Program-made: the position numbers and the translations under genes
Notes under the pieces: generated by a model
What the model saw: only the letters and a program-made list of their open reading frames with translations
Told to the model about the DNA's origin: nothing
Database searches by the model: none
Assembly: GCA_006228005.1 (NCBI GenBank)
Contig: VDHG01000048.1
Location: 1 to 34,990 of the forward strand
Length of the DNA: 34,990 nt
Direction: 5' to 3'
Source of the DNA: Testudinibacter crocodili
GTDB taxonomy: Bacteria; Pseudomonadota; Gammaproteobacteria; Enterobacterales; Pasteurellaceae
Shown here: in pieces, positions 16,158 to 24,401 of the stretch
How positions within the stretch are numbered: position 1 is the first letter of the stretch
Layout of the letters: each line of letters begins with the position of its first letter

Positions 16158-16897
16158 TTTGAATACTCCTGTGTTGCTTCGGTTTGCGGCGGGGCTGCCT
16201 GAAAGTTCAGGTAGCCTTTATTGCCCAATAACATCGGGCTGATTTCAATAAACTGTTTGTCTTGCACCATTGCCGCGCTGGTTTGCAGGTAATGCTGAAA
16301 GTGCGGTGTTTGGCGGTGGCGTTGATAAGCCGCTTCGCTGGCGTAAATTTCAAAGAAATACCAGCGATGCGGCGCATTTTTGGCGCTAGCAGCATACATC
16401 GCCAGCACGCCGTTTTCGGCTTGCAGCGATTGATGCATTGCTGCGCTGACCAATCGGTAGAAATCTTGATCGAACGGCGGTTTGACTTCCACCACCACCA
16501 AATTGGTGCGGGTGTCGGCGCTGGGCGCGATTTTTTTGTCGCCCAAAAACCGCGGCACCAGCTCGGTTTTCTGCTTGTGTTCGGTGAGAATGCCGGGGGC
16601 TGCCTGTAAAAAAGCCTGATATTGCGGCGATTGCAAATGGGCTTGATACGCCGCCTCATCGGCATAGATTTCAAACATATACGCTAGGTTTGCATCGGCT
16701 TTGCTGCGCACGGAATACATCGCCAGCGTGCCTGTTTCGGCGGCAATCGAGGCGGTGATGTTGTGTTCGCCCACGGCCTGATAGTCGGCGTTTTTGCCGG
16801 TGGCAACGCCCAGTTCAAACAGGTTCACAATCGGCGCGGCTTGCGCCAAGGTGCCGGTGGCAAGGGCGGTGGCCAGCAGCCATTTGCTTAAAGTCAT
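16154..16897 (-). CDS. Exported tandem antibiotic-biosynthesis-monooxygenase (ABM) protein
   Basis: A Sec signal peptide (MTLSKWLLATALATGTLAQA) precedes two ABM domains, about 21-115 and 133-225. Each has the hallmark strand and helix: GTLAMYSVRSKAD..YMFEIYADEAAYQAHLQSP in the first, and GVLAMYAASAKNA..YFFEIYASEAAYQRHRQTP in the second. ABM proteins such as YgiN are cofactor-free dimers that oxidise quinols; a tandem chain may be a covalent pseudo-dimer in the periplasm. Perfect SD AAGGAGG precedes ATG 16897. It starts 10 bases after the reductase gene, an arrangement like ygiN beside mdaB in E. coli. A DUS-derived inverted repeat (16193-16216) lies inside the C-terminal codons, and a USS is at 16299-16307. 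Confidence 0.85.
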   Translation of the reverse strand: MTLSKWLLATALATGTLAQAAPIVNLFELGVATGKNADYQAVGEHNITASIAAETGTLAMYSVRSKADANLAYMFEIYADEAAYQAHLQSPQYQAFLQAAPGILTEHKQKTELVPRFLGDKKIAPSADTRTNLVVVEVKPPFDQDFYRLVSAAMHQSLQAENGVLAMYAASAKNAPHRWYFFEIYASEAAYQRHRQTPHFQHYLQTSAAMVQDKQFIEISPMLLGNKGYLNFQAAPPQTEATQEYSK

Positions 16898-16907
16898 GAT
16901 TGCCTCC

Positions 16908-17474
16908 TTAAATCAGGCTGCGGATCTGCGCCAGCACCCGTTCGGCGTGTGCGCGGGCTTTGGCCTGCACTGCCGCCAAATCCTCGGCGCTGTTGACACC
17001 GGAAATATACGTCATGCCGGTGGAATACACCGGCGGCTGCCAATCCATGCCGCACAGGGTGGCGCTTTGCTGCAACGGCGGCAAAAACGCTTCCATCGGG
17101 AAATTCATCGCCTTGCCGGTTTGATACAGCTCGCCCGGCGCCCCGGCGGTAAACGACGCCAACAGTTTTTTGCCGTGCAGGGCGGTGCCGCTGCTGCCGT
17201 GGGCAAAGCCGTAAACATACACCTCGTCGAGGTATTTTTTCATCAGCGCAGGCAGCGCATACCAATGCAGCGGAAACTGCCACACCACCACCTCGGCGGC
17301 ACGCAAGGCGGCTTGTTCGGTGGCCACGTCGATGTTTCTGTCGGCATACAGGCGGTCTAAACGGCGGATTTCGGCGGTCTCGCCCAAACCTTGCTGTAAG
17401 GCGGCGAGAATGGTTTGGTTGGCGCTGGATTGCGCTAAATTCGGGTGTCCCGAAATGATTAATACTGGGCTCAT
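16908..17474 (-). CDS. Flavodoxin-fold NAD(P)H quinone reductase-like protein
   Basis: This 188-residue protein has the NQO/KefF-type flavodoxin fold: LIISGHPNLAQSSANQTIL for the FMN/FAD phosphate loop, VVVWQFPLHWYALPALMKKYLDEV at mid-protein, HGKKLLASFTAGAP, and GVNSAEDL near the end. It has no signal peptide and should be cytoplasmic. It probably performs two-electron reduction of quinones or acts as a KefF-like partner. TTAGGAG precedes ATG 17474. It heads the operon with the tandem ABM and DUF1330 genes and is divergent from the LysR gene at 17586, which is its likely regulator. Confidence 0.85.
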   Translation of the reverse strand: MSPVLIISGHPNLAQSSANQTILAALQQGLGETAEIRRLDRLYADRNIDVATEQAALRAAEVVVWQFPLHWYALPALMKKYLDEVYVYGFAHGSSGTALHGKKLLASFTAGAPGELYQTGKAMNFPMEAFLPPLQQSATLCGMDWQPPVYSTGMTYISGVNSAEDLAAVQAKARAHAERVLAQIRSLI

Positions 17475-17585
17475 TGTTTGCTCCTAAAGATAGCCGATGG
17501 ATGAATTGAGCACAGTATAGATTGCTTGATTACCCATGAATAGATTATGATAAGCACAACTATATTTTCCAAAAAGGAAACAATC

Positions 17586-18488
17586 ATGCACAGTGCCATT
17601 TACGGACAACTCACCGTGTTCCACACCATCGCCGCCCAAGGCAGCATTTCCGCCGCCGCGCGCCAGCTTGAAATCGGCGCACCGGCAGTGAGCAAATCCT
17701 TGAAACAATTGGAACAACACATCGGCCTGCCGCTATTCAACCGCACCACCCGCAAGCTGGAGCTGACCGAAGCCGGTATCTTGCTGCTGGAACGCAGCGC
17801 CGAGGCGATAAAATCATTGCAATATGCGGTGGAAAGCGTGCACGATTTAGGGCAAACGCCTACCGGCCGGGTGCGGATAACCGTGCCGCGCATCGCCTAT
17901 CTGCTGGTGTTAAAACCGCACTTTGCCGAATTTTGCCGCCGCTATCCGCAGGTGGAATTGGAAATTTCGATGTACGACGGCACGGTGGACATCATCAAAG
18001 AAGGTTTCGATTTGGGCATTCGCTTTGGGCACGCCATCGAAGAAAACCGGGTGGCGCGCAAGCTGCTGCCGCCGTTCAGGGGAGGTTTGTATGTATCCAA
18101 AGCCTACGCCGACCAATTCGGCGTGCCGCACAGTTTGGCGGAATTGCCGCAGCACAAGCTGATCGGTTTTCGTTTTATGACCGCCAACAGCCTGTTTCCA
18201 CTGAGTTTGAACGACAACAGACACGAAATCAGCATCGACATGCCAACCCCGTTAATTGTGAACAGCCTGGAAGTGGTGCTGGACGCCGTGCGCCAAGGGC
18301 TGGGCATCGGGCGCGTGTTCGAGCCGATTTTGGCGATGGAAGCCGACGCTGCCGATTTCATCCCCGTGCTGGAGCCGCACTGGAAACATTACCCGCCGCT
18401 GTCGCTGTATTATCCGCAGCACAGCCAAAAAGCCAAACGCATTCGGGTGCTGATTGATTTTTTGGCGGAGAAAATGGGCAGCGTATAA
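17586..18488 (+). CDS. LysR-family regulator
   Basis: This 300-residue LysR protein has its DNA-binding helix in GSISAAARQLEIGAPAVSKSLKQLE and LFNRTTRKLELTEAG; its effector domain begins near GRVRITVPRIAY. ATG 17586 follows AAGGAAACAATC; a longer frame from 17547 adds 13 residues with no better RBS. It is divergent from the reductase/ABM/DUF1330 operon. The shared region contains ATAGATT repeats and an imperfect palindrome CATGAATAGATTATG (17535-17549) as a possible binding site. A USS (17915-17923) lies inside. Confidence 0.9.
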   Translation: MHSAIYGQLTVFHTIAAQGSISAAARQLEIGAPAVSKSLKQLEQHIGLPLFNRTTRKLELTEAGILLLERSAEAIKSLQYAVESVHDLGQTPTGRVRITVPRIAYLLVLKPHFAEFCRRYPQVELEISMYDGTVDIIKEGFDLGIRFGHAIEENRVARKLLPPFRGGLYVSKAYADQFGVPHSLAELPQHKLIGFRFMTANSLFPLSLNDNRHEISIDMPTPLIVNSLEVVLDAVRQGLGIGRVFEPILAMEADAADFIPVLEPHWKHYPPLSLYYPQHSQKAKRIRVLIDFLAEKMGSV

Positions 18489-18489
18489 A

Positions 18490-18550
18490 AGGCTGCCTGA
18501 ACGGTTTTGCCATATATTCCCAATATATCAAAGTGCGGTTGGGCAGCATA
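18490..18550. terminator. DUS/USS convergent terminator
   Basis: AGGCTGCCTGAA (18490-18501) faces a GGGCAGC arm (18541-18547). The centre has ATATATT and AATATAT arms as a perfect inner stem, and AAGTGCGGT is at 18531-18539. It lies between the convergent LysR and ATPase genes. Confidence 0.6.
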
Positions 18551-18558
18551 ATATGCCG

Positions 18559-19758
18559 TTAATCATCACCCAACAGCCAATCTAGGGCATATTGCACCGG
18601 GATACCGTCAATGATGCCGACATTCATTCGATTTAGCGTTAAAATGATTTTTTGATAATTATCATTGATGTGCAACAAATTTCGTTGTTCCCGATCATTA
18701 TTTTCAGGCAGTTGGTAAGCAACTTGGATATATTTTTTCTGCTCGCCTTTAAAACACACAAAATCAATTTCTTCGGCATCCCATTTACCGACAAATACTT
18801 CATAACCGCGCCGTTTTAATTCAATAAAAATAATATTTTCTAACTGCGAACCGATGCTGCCTATTTGCCCCAGCGTATTATTGCGGATTCCGCTGTCTAC
18901 CACATAATATTTCGCCTGCATTTTTAACCGCACTTTACCACGAATATCATAGCGGTTAGCCTCGTAGAAAATAAATGATTCTTTTAATAATTGAATATAT
19001 TTATCAATGCTGGTGGAGTTGGTTTTAATGCCACTGCTGTTGATGGTGTCGGCGATTTTCTTGATAGAAACCGATGAGCCGATAACATCCAGTAAATAGG
19101 CAATCACCCGTTCTAATAAATTGATTTCACGAATATTACCTCGTGCGGCAACATCTTTTAACACGATGCTGCTATAAATGCCGTTTAAAATCTCCTTTTT
19201 CACGGCATCATTTTGCACGCTTGGCAATACCGGAAAACCACCCCATTTTAAATATTCATTAAACAGCAAGTCCGGGCTGGCTGAATTATGATTAAGCTGT
19301 TGATAGTCGACAAATTCCTTAAAGCTCAACGGGTAAACATGCAATTCAAGATAACGCCCGGCCAAATAAGTGGCTAATTCACCGGATAATAAATTCGCAT
19401 TCGAACCCGTAATATAAATATCGGCATCAAATGCAACCCTCAAACCGTTAACCAGTTTTTGCCAATCATTTACTTCTTGAATTTCATCAAAAATAAAATA
19501 GATCTTACCATTCAACCCTTGCGTTTGCTGTTGAATATGATCAAATAACACAACGGCATCGGTGAGTCTAAAATTGGCCGGGTGTTCAAAATTATAAAAT
19601 AGAATATTCTGCGGCAACACCGACTGCGCAAGCAGATAGTCCTGATAAAGCTGCAAGATTACCGATTTCCCCGAACGGCGAACGCCGGTGATCACTTTGA
19701 TAAATTCATTGTCTTTTACATCAATTAGCCATTGCAAATAATGATCACGCGCTAGCAT
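18559..19758 (-). CDS. AAA_14/DUF4143 ATPase
   Basis: This 399-residue protein has an N-terminal P-loop ATPase with Walker A GVRRSGKS (about 25-32), Walker B YFIFDE, a TGSNANLL sensor and LAGR. The C-terminal DUF4143 region has a winged-helix-like middle and a PD-(D/E)xK-like strand, EEIDFVCFKGEQKKYIQVAY, with Gln in place of the usual Glu before Val. The family is widespread and of unknown role. I chose ATG 19758 because GAGG lies six bases upstream. A USS (18927-18935) lies in the gene although its composition is AT-rich. Three evenly spaced palindromes (19780-19873) lie immediately upstream and probably control it. Confidence 0.85.
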   Translation of the reverse strand: MLARDHYLQWLIDVKDNEFIKVITGVRRSGKSVILQLYQDYLLAQSVLPQNILFYNFEHPANFRLTDAVVLFDHIQQQTQGLNGKIYFIFDEIQEVNDWQKLVNGLRVAFDADIYITGSNANLLSGELATYLAGRYLELHVYPLSFKEFVDYQQLNHNSASPDLLFNEYLKWGGFPVLPSVQNDAVKKEILNGIYSSIVLKDVAARGNIREINLLERVIAYLLDVIGSSVSIKKIADTINSSGIKTNSTSIDKYIQLLKESFIFYEANRYDIRGKVRLKMQAKYYVVDSGIRNNTLGQIGSIGSQLENIIFIELKRRGYEVFVGKWDAEEIDFVCFKGEQKKYIQVAYQLPENNDREQRNLLHINDNYQKIILTLNRMNVGIIDGIPVQYALDWLLGDD

Positions 19759-19779
19759 CACTCACCTCACCGGGTTAAT

Positions 19780-19873
19780 TTCAAGTATGGTTGAATTTTA
19801 TGGAATTATTAGAACAATTTCAAGTATACTTGAAATTATCAATAATCATAAATAAATTTCAATCATACTTGAA
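19780..19873. promoter_or_regulatory. Three evenly spaced palindromic operators
   Basis: TTCAAGTATGGTTGAA (19780-19795), TTCAAGTATACTTGAA (19819-19834, the core of a perfect 22-bp palindrome at 19816-19837) and TTCAATCATACTTGAA (19858-19873) start exactly 39 bases apart. They lie upstream of the AAA_14 ATPase gene. No regulator gene adjoins them. Confidence 0.75.
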
Positions 19874-19891
19874 TTTTCCTATCCCAAACCA

Positions 19892-19921
19892 AAACGGCGT
19901 CAACCTCGGTTAACGCCGTTT
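19892..19921 (-). terminator. Rho-independent terminator of the NamA-type gene
   Basis: AAACGGCGT pairs with ACGCCGTTT, and inside it AACC pairs with GGTT with a two-base loop. On the minus strand a T-rich run follows. It serves the gene ending at 19959. Confidence 0.75.
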
Positions 19922-19932
19922 AAAAGCATTCA

Positions 19933-19952
19933 AAGTGCGGTTTCAGGCAGCC
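19933..19952. repeat. Composite USS-DUS element
   Basis: AAGTGCGGT (19933-19941) directly abuts inverted DUS TTCAGGCAGCC (19942-19952), just past the stop of the OYE gene. Unlike the others it has no second DUS arm nearby. Confidence 0.75.
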
Positions 19953-19958
19953 CCAGCC

Positions 19959-21020
19959 TTAAAATCCACGCTGGTACTGGCGTGGCACAAATTGCATCGG
20001 CGCGCTGTCTTTGCCGTTTTGGTGGTATTGCGCATTCAGCAGCCAATGCGGATCGCGCAATAAACCGCGTCCGATGGCGACCAAATCGGCATCGCCGCTG
20101 GCCAATACATAATCCGCCAGCGCCGGATCTTCCAACATGCCGACCGCAATCGTCGGTTTTCCTGTTGCCTGTTTGACGGCGCGTGCCAAATGCACCTGAT
20201 AGCCTGCCTGAATGCTGGGGCTGTGCGCCGGGTCTGGCGTGCCGTCGCCACCGCCGCTGACGTGCAACACGTCCGCCCCTGCCGCCGCATAGCGTTTCGC
20301 CACTTCAAGCCCGTGTTCCTTGCTGTAGCCGTCTTTGCCGTATTCCTGTGCGGAAATGCGCACCAACAGCGGCATCTCGGCAGGCATCACCGCTTTGGCG
20401 GCTTGAATCACCTGCTCGCCAAACAGCATTTTGTCTTGCCCGTATTCATCGCTGCGCTGGTTGGCTTTGAATGAATGGAATTCGTGAATCAGATAGCCGT
20501 GTGCGCCGTGGATTTCAATGGCATCAAAACCGGCCTCCACCGCCCGTTTGACTGCTTCGGCGTATTTTTGCACCAAGCCTTTGACCTCGGCGGTGCTTAA
20601 ATCACGCGGCGTTTGATAGCTCCAGCGCGGGTCTTTGTCATCGCCGTCGTACAAAATCGGCGACGGGGCGTCCACATAATCGTGTCCCAATGCTTTACGC
20701 CCCGCATGGGCGATTTGTATCGCGATTTTGCTGCCGTATTGGTGGGCGGCAGCCACAATACGCTTGAAAGCATCACGCTGCTCATCATTCCACAAGCCCA
20801 AACAGTTGGGGGTGATGCGGCCGTTCGGGGCGATATTGGTCATCTCCACGATAATCAGTCCCACGCCGCCGATGGCGCGGGCGCTGTAATGCACGAAATG
20901 CCAGTCGTTGGGCACACCGTCGGTGGCGCTGTAGGTGCACATCGGCGGCATCACCACCCGGTTTTTGAGTTCAAGGTTTTTTACGCGAAACGGCGTGGTC
21001 AAATAACGGAATTTTGCCAT
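19959..21020 (-). CDS. namA: NADPH dehydrogenase, old yellow enzyme (NamA/YqjM type)
   Basis: This 353-residue FMN barrel protein matches the YqjM/NamA class of old yellow enzymes: LKNRVVMPPMCTYSATDGVPNDWH near the N-terminus with the characteristic Cys, AIQIAHAGRKA, the active-site HGAHGYLIHEF, VRISAQEY, and C-terminal AIGRGLLRDPHW. It reduces activated C=C bonds of enones, nitro compounds and quinones with NADPH in the cytoplasm. AGCAGGAC precedes ATG 21020. A near-perfect 20-bp palindrome (21059-21078) lies 38 bases upstream and is a likely repressor site. It is monocistronic, with a strong terminator at 19892-19921. Confidence 0.92.
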   Translation of the reverse strand: MAKFRYLTTPFRVKNLELKNRVVMPPMCTYSATDGVPNDWHFVHYSARAIGGVGLIIVEMTNIAPNGRITPNCLGLWNDEQRDAFKRIVAAAHQYGSKIAIQIAHAGRKALGHDYVDAPSPILYDGDDKDPRWSYQTPRDLSTAEVKGLVQKYAEAVKRAVEAGFDAIEIHGAHGYLIHEFHSFKANQRSDEYGQDKMLFGEQVIQAAKAVMPAEMPLLVRISAQEYGKDGYSKEHGLEVAKRYAAAGADVLHVSGGGDGTPDPAHSPSIQAGYQVHLARAVKQATGKPTIAVGMLEDPALADYVLASGDADLVAIGRGLLRDPHWLLNAQYHQNGKDSAPMQFVPRQYQRGF

Positions 21021-21058
21021 GTTGATAGTCCTGCTTTGTCGGTTAAAGTGCGGTTAGT

Positions 21059-21078
21059 TTATACCGAGCTTGGTATAA
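21059..21078. promoter_or_regulatory. Palindromic operator upstream of namA
   Basis: TTATACCGAGCTTGGTATAA is a 20-bp palindrome with only one mismatched pair. It is placed 38 bases before the namA start where a repressor could block initiation. Confidence 0.6.
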
Positions 21079-21224
21079 ATAAAAATCGGCAGATTTCTAA
21101 CTGCCATAAAAATCATGATGGCTTGCGGGTGTTGCTGCAAATCAACCTGCCTGTCGCCTACAACGCATCCAATACACACTTTACCGCACTGTTTAATGCC
21201 CACTGCTTGGCAATGCGTAAATCA

Positions 21225-21281
21225 GGCCGCTTGAAATCATTTACCTGTTTAAAAAGGGTAAAGTGCGGTTTCAGACGGCCT
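21225..21281. repeat. Composite DUS/USS inverted repeat
   Basis: A decayed left DUS (AGGCCGCTTGAA) pairs with TTCAGACGGCCT (21270-21281). AAGTGCGGT (21261-21269) abuts the right arm. GGTAAA and TTTACC add inner pairing. Confidence 0.6.
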
Positions 21282-21402
21282 ATCTTTAACACACAAAACC
21301 AAAAATTCATTTGAAAAAATGTAGAAGTTAAACATTTTTTCCTTTGATAAAATGTAGTTAAGGCGATAAAATAAGCAAAAAACCAGCTTAGGAAAACCGC
21401 AA

Positions 21403-22701
21403 ATGCAACGGCAGATTCTCACATCACTACACGCATGGAAAGCAAAAACCAAGCGCAAGCCTTTGATTATTCAAGGGGCAAGACAGGTGGGCAAGACGTG
21501 GACGATGAAAACCTTTGGGGCGGCGGCGTTTGAGCAGGTCGCCTACATTAATTTTGACAACAACAGCCGTATGCAGACGCTGTTTGACGGTGATTTTGAT
21601 ATTGCACGGCTGCTACTGGGTTTGAGTATTGAATCGGGGGTAAACATCAATCCTGACAATACCTTGCTGATTTTTGATGAGGTGCAGGAAGTGCCGCAGG
21701 CCTTGTCCGCGCTCAAATATTTTTATGAAAACGCACCGCACTTGTACATCATGGCGGCAGGCTCGCTGTTGGGCGTGGCGTTGCACAAAGGCACGTCGTT
21801 TCCTGTGGGCAAAGTGGAATTTTTGTCGCTGTATCCAATGGATTTTTCAGAGTTTTTGTTGGCGGTGGGCGAAAAGCCGTTGCTGGATTTGCTCCATTCG
21901 CAAGATTGGGCGTTGATTGCGGCGATGAAGTCCAAATACATTGAGCGGCTGCGGCAATATTATTTTGTCGGCGGTATGCCCGAAGCGGTACAAACTTTTG
22001 TGGATACGCAAAATCTGCAAGCGGTGCGATCGGTGCAGCAGGATTTATTGCTGGCGTATGAGCAGGATTTTTCCAAACACATTGATGATCCCCGCCTTGT
22101 CATGCGGGTGCGTGCCTTGTGGAACGCTTTGCCGCAGCAGCTTGCCAAAGAAAACAAAAAATTTGTGCTAAGCGAGATGCAAAAAGGGGCAAGGTTTAAG
22201 GATTACGAATTGGCGTTGCAATGGCTCAAAGATAGCGGGCTGGTGCAGCCCGTTTACCGCATCAAAAAGCCCCACCTGCCGCTCACTGCTTATCAAGAAA
22301 ACATCTTCAAGCTCTATTGTCTGGACGTGGGCTTGCTTGCCGCCAAAAGCCAGCTAGATCCGCAGGTTTTGCTGGAACAAAACCGCCTATTCACCGAATT
22401 CAAAGGCGCGCTGACCGAGCAATATGTATTGCAGCAATTACAAGCCAACCAGCCTAATCCTGTGTTTTATTGGGCGGCTGAAAAAGGCACAGCCGAGGTG
22501 GATTTTGTGTTGCAGCAAGGGCAGGAAATTGTGCCGATTGAAGTCAAAGCGGAAGAAAATCTCAAAGCCAAAAGCCTGAAATCTTATTGCGAACAATTCC
22601 AACCAAAAAGTGCGGTGCGAACGTCGATGTCAGATTATCGGCAGGAGGATTGGCTGACGAATGTGCCGTTGTATGGGGTGGTGAGTGGGGATGATGTTTA
22701 A
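21403..22701 (+). CDS. AAA_14/DUF4143 ATPase
   Basis: This 432-residue member of the same broad ATPase family is only distantly similar to the protein at 18559. Walker A is GARQVGKT (25-32), Walker B LLIFDEVQE (about 88-96), and the sensor AAGSLLGVAL. The C-terminal DUF4143 domain has an intact PD-(D/E)xK-like signature, AEVDFVLQQGQEIVPIEVKA. Function is unknown; the combination suggests ATP-dependent action on DNA or a regulatory target. TTAGGAAAACC precedes ATG 21403. Two USS lie inside (21735-21743 and 22608-22616), and the composition is like the backbone, so it has probably been resident for long. Confidence 0.85.
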   Translation: MQRQILTSLHAWKAKTKRKPLIIQGARQVGKTWTMKTFGAAAFEQVAYINFDNNSRMQTLFDGDFDIARLLLGLSIESGVNINPDNTLLIFDEVQEVPQALSALKYFYENAPHLYIMAAGSLLGVALHKGTSFPVGKVEFLSLYPMDFSEFLLAVGEKPLLDLLHSQDWALIAAMKSKYIERLRQYYFVGGMPEAVQTFVDTQNLQAVRSVQQDLLLAYEQDFSKHIDDPRLVMRVRALWNALPQQLAKENKKFVLSEMQKGARFKDYELALQWLKDSGLVQPVYRIKKPHLPLTAYQENIFKLYCLDVGLLAAKSQLDPQVLLEQNRLFTEFKGALTEQYVLQQLQANQPNPVFYWAAEKGTAEVDFVLQQGQEIVPIEVKAEENLKAKSLKSYCEQFQPKSAVRTSMSDYRQEDWLTNVPLYGVVSGDDV

Positions 22702-22710
22702 AAATTAAGT

Positions 22711-22722
22711 TTCAGACGACCT
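22711..22722 (-). repeat. N. mucosa-type DUS
   Basis: TTCAGACGACCT is the reverse complement of AGGTCGTCTGAA, the mucosa dialect. It is the only copy I see and lies at the left edge of the AT-rich two-gene block. Confidence 0.6.
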
Positions 22723-22844
22723 TTTATAATTAAGCGTTATTTAATCTCAAGCACTCCTTATAAAAAGTATAGAAATTAAATAATGTTTAAAGTCTGAATA
22801 AAATTTCCATTTTATTACAGAGGCATAAATATGAGAAATAAATT

Positions 22845-24401
22845 ATGAATACTAGCCACATTAATAGTGTATTATCAACTCCATCCATTGGTTTATTCAC
22901 ATGTATTGAGCTTTTTGAAATTATTGGCATACAAGATAAGAAAGCATTCAATATATTTACTTTGGCTATTGCCCAAGAAGTTAAGTGTGAACAAGCTACA
23001 GATGAAAAAATCACACCAAAATTTATTCAATTAAAAAAAGATAAATCTTTACAATTTGGTATTTTTAGAAGTGTGCTTTCTATCGGAGATTTTATTGACA
23101 AGATAAAGTATTTGGAAAATAACCAATGGCAAAATAATCAAGGTAAGCCTCTTTTGTGTGGTCAGCTTAGGTACATTCCTAGTGTATATGTTCCAGCATT
23201 GGAGTGTGGAAAAAATGAATTTTTAGGATTATTAAAAAATAATTTTTTTGGAGGTTCTCATTTATTTGAATGGTTTGATGAAAGTAAAGAGTATGTGCAA
23301 AGTTTGATTAGCAATCCTTATGCACTTATGGAACTTTCTGCAGAATTACAAAATTTTTTACCAATTAAGTTAGGTTCACATTCAGATAGATTGGGGAATT
23401 TTATTATTCAAATCCCTTGCTCATCGGTTTCTTTTCAAATTAAAGGAAAAGAAAAGAAAGACGGCAAGCATCATCAATTGATCTCTAATTTATATTTCAA
23501 TCCTAAAATTACTGAGCATTTGAATTTATCTGGTATCTTTTGGCGAGAGCGTCATGGAAGCATAATTGATTTTCAAAAAATTCCACTGAAACAGGGAGAA
23601 AACATTATTCCTTTCAAGCAAATAAATGGAACTGGCTATTACACGATTTGGGATGAAGATAGACAAATAATTTGTGCAGGGGGAGAAGTTTTGCCATTGC
23701 TAGAAATGGTGAATTTTTCTATCCATATGCATGAACATCAACCAAGGATTTTTATGCTGGATGACCGAGAAGAGAGGATTAATATATCTATTAATGCATC
23801 AAAAAATCAAATCGGTGGCAATAAAGATTACCGAGATTGGACTAGGAGGAGATTAATTAAACTGGAAAAGAAAGAACTGCATAATTCTTTAAAACTAAGA
23901 CAATTTAAAAAAGACATGCGAAATGAAGCACTGGCTTTTATAAGAGAATTGATTGAAAAATATGGAGGTCATGGAGTTTGCTTGTGGGATCCTTATCTAA
24001 GTGCTCAAGATTTACTAGAAACTGTATTTTTTAGCTCCTATGCAAATACACCAATTAAGGCATTAACTGGTTTAAAATCGGTAGAAAATAGCAGTAGAAT
24101 GAGATATAGAAATGAACTTGAACAAGCCATTATAGAAGAGGCTTGGCTTAATTTGACATTCTTAAATGCCGATAAATCTAAAGTGGGTGATTTCCATGAT
24201 AGATTCATTATATTCCCACAGCACTATGATACCCCTGCAAGATGTTGGTCTTTAGGTACTTCTATAAATAGCCTAGGGAAGAGCCATCATATTATTCAAG
24301 AGGTTGAAGATGCTCAAGTCATAACCGATGTTTTTGAAGAAATGTGGAATCAATCAATTGTTAATCAAGAGAATATTATATGGAAATCCAAGAGCAGCTA
24401 A
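22845..24401 (+). CDS. PLD-like protein, VPA1262-family-like; candidate defence gene
   Basis: This 518-residue protein has no signal peptide. The N-terminal ~300 residues are mixed alpha/beta, and I recall similar sequences annotated as VPA1262 family (from memory, unverified). The C-terminal third looks like a phospholipase-D-type phosphodiesterase half-site: CLWDPYLSAQDLLETVFF (379-396), then HDRFIIF (451-457) and LGTSINSLGKSHHII (470-484), with Arg where HxK has Lys, so catalysis may be altered. A basic helix region (about 330-360) lies before it. Composition is strongly AT-rich with no DUS or USS inside. Its end overlaps the next gene by 22 bases, so both are one unit. RBS is weak before ATG 22845. 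Confidence 0.65.
   Translation: MNTSHINSVLSTPSIGLFTCIELFEIIGIQDKKAFNIFTLAIAQEVKCEQATDEKITPKFIQLKKDKSLQFGIFRSVLSIGDFIDKIKYLENNQWQNNQGKPLLCGQLRYIPSVYVPALECGKNEFLGLLKNNFFGGSHLFEWFDESKEYVQSLISNPYALMELSAELQNFLPIKLGSHSDRLGNFIIQIPCSSVSFQIKGKEKKDGKHHQLISNLYFNPKITEHLNLSGIFWRERHGSIIDFQKIPLKQGENIIPFKQINGTGYYTIWDEDRQIICAGGEVLPLLEMVNFSIHMHEHQPRIFMLDDREERINISINASKNQIGGNKDYRDWTRRRLIKLEKKELHNSLKLRQFKKDMRNEALAFIRELIEKYGGHGVCLWDPYLSAQDLLETVFFSSYANTPIKALTGLKSVENSSRMRYRNELEQAIIEEAWLNLTFLNADKSKVGDFHDRFIIFPQHYDTPARCWSLGTSINSLGKSHHIIQEVEDAQVITDVFEEMWNQSIVNQENIIWKSKSS

Larger units (their letters stand above)
21021..21402. other. Intergenic region between namA and second AAA_14 gene
   Basis: It holds a USS (21046-21054), the palindrome at 21059-21078, about 140 bases (21085-21225) with no gene I can support, the composite hairpin at 21225-21281 and an AT-rich promoter-like stretch before ATG 21403. 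A plus-strand frame across 21118-21195 ends in a stop and might be a decayed coding remnant; I could not match it. Confidence 0.5.

Noticed and set aside
19892-19921. Considered as another uptake-signal hairpin.
   Set aside because: The stem AAACGGCGT/ACGCCGTTT contains neither DUS nor USS; it is an ordinary terminator for namA.
21085-21225. Possible decayed gene upstream of the second AAA_14 ATPase.
   Set aside because: Short frames only, no RBS, no motif that I can match.
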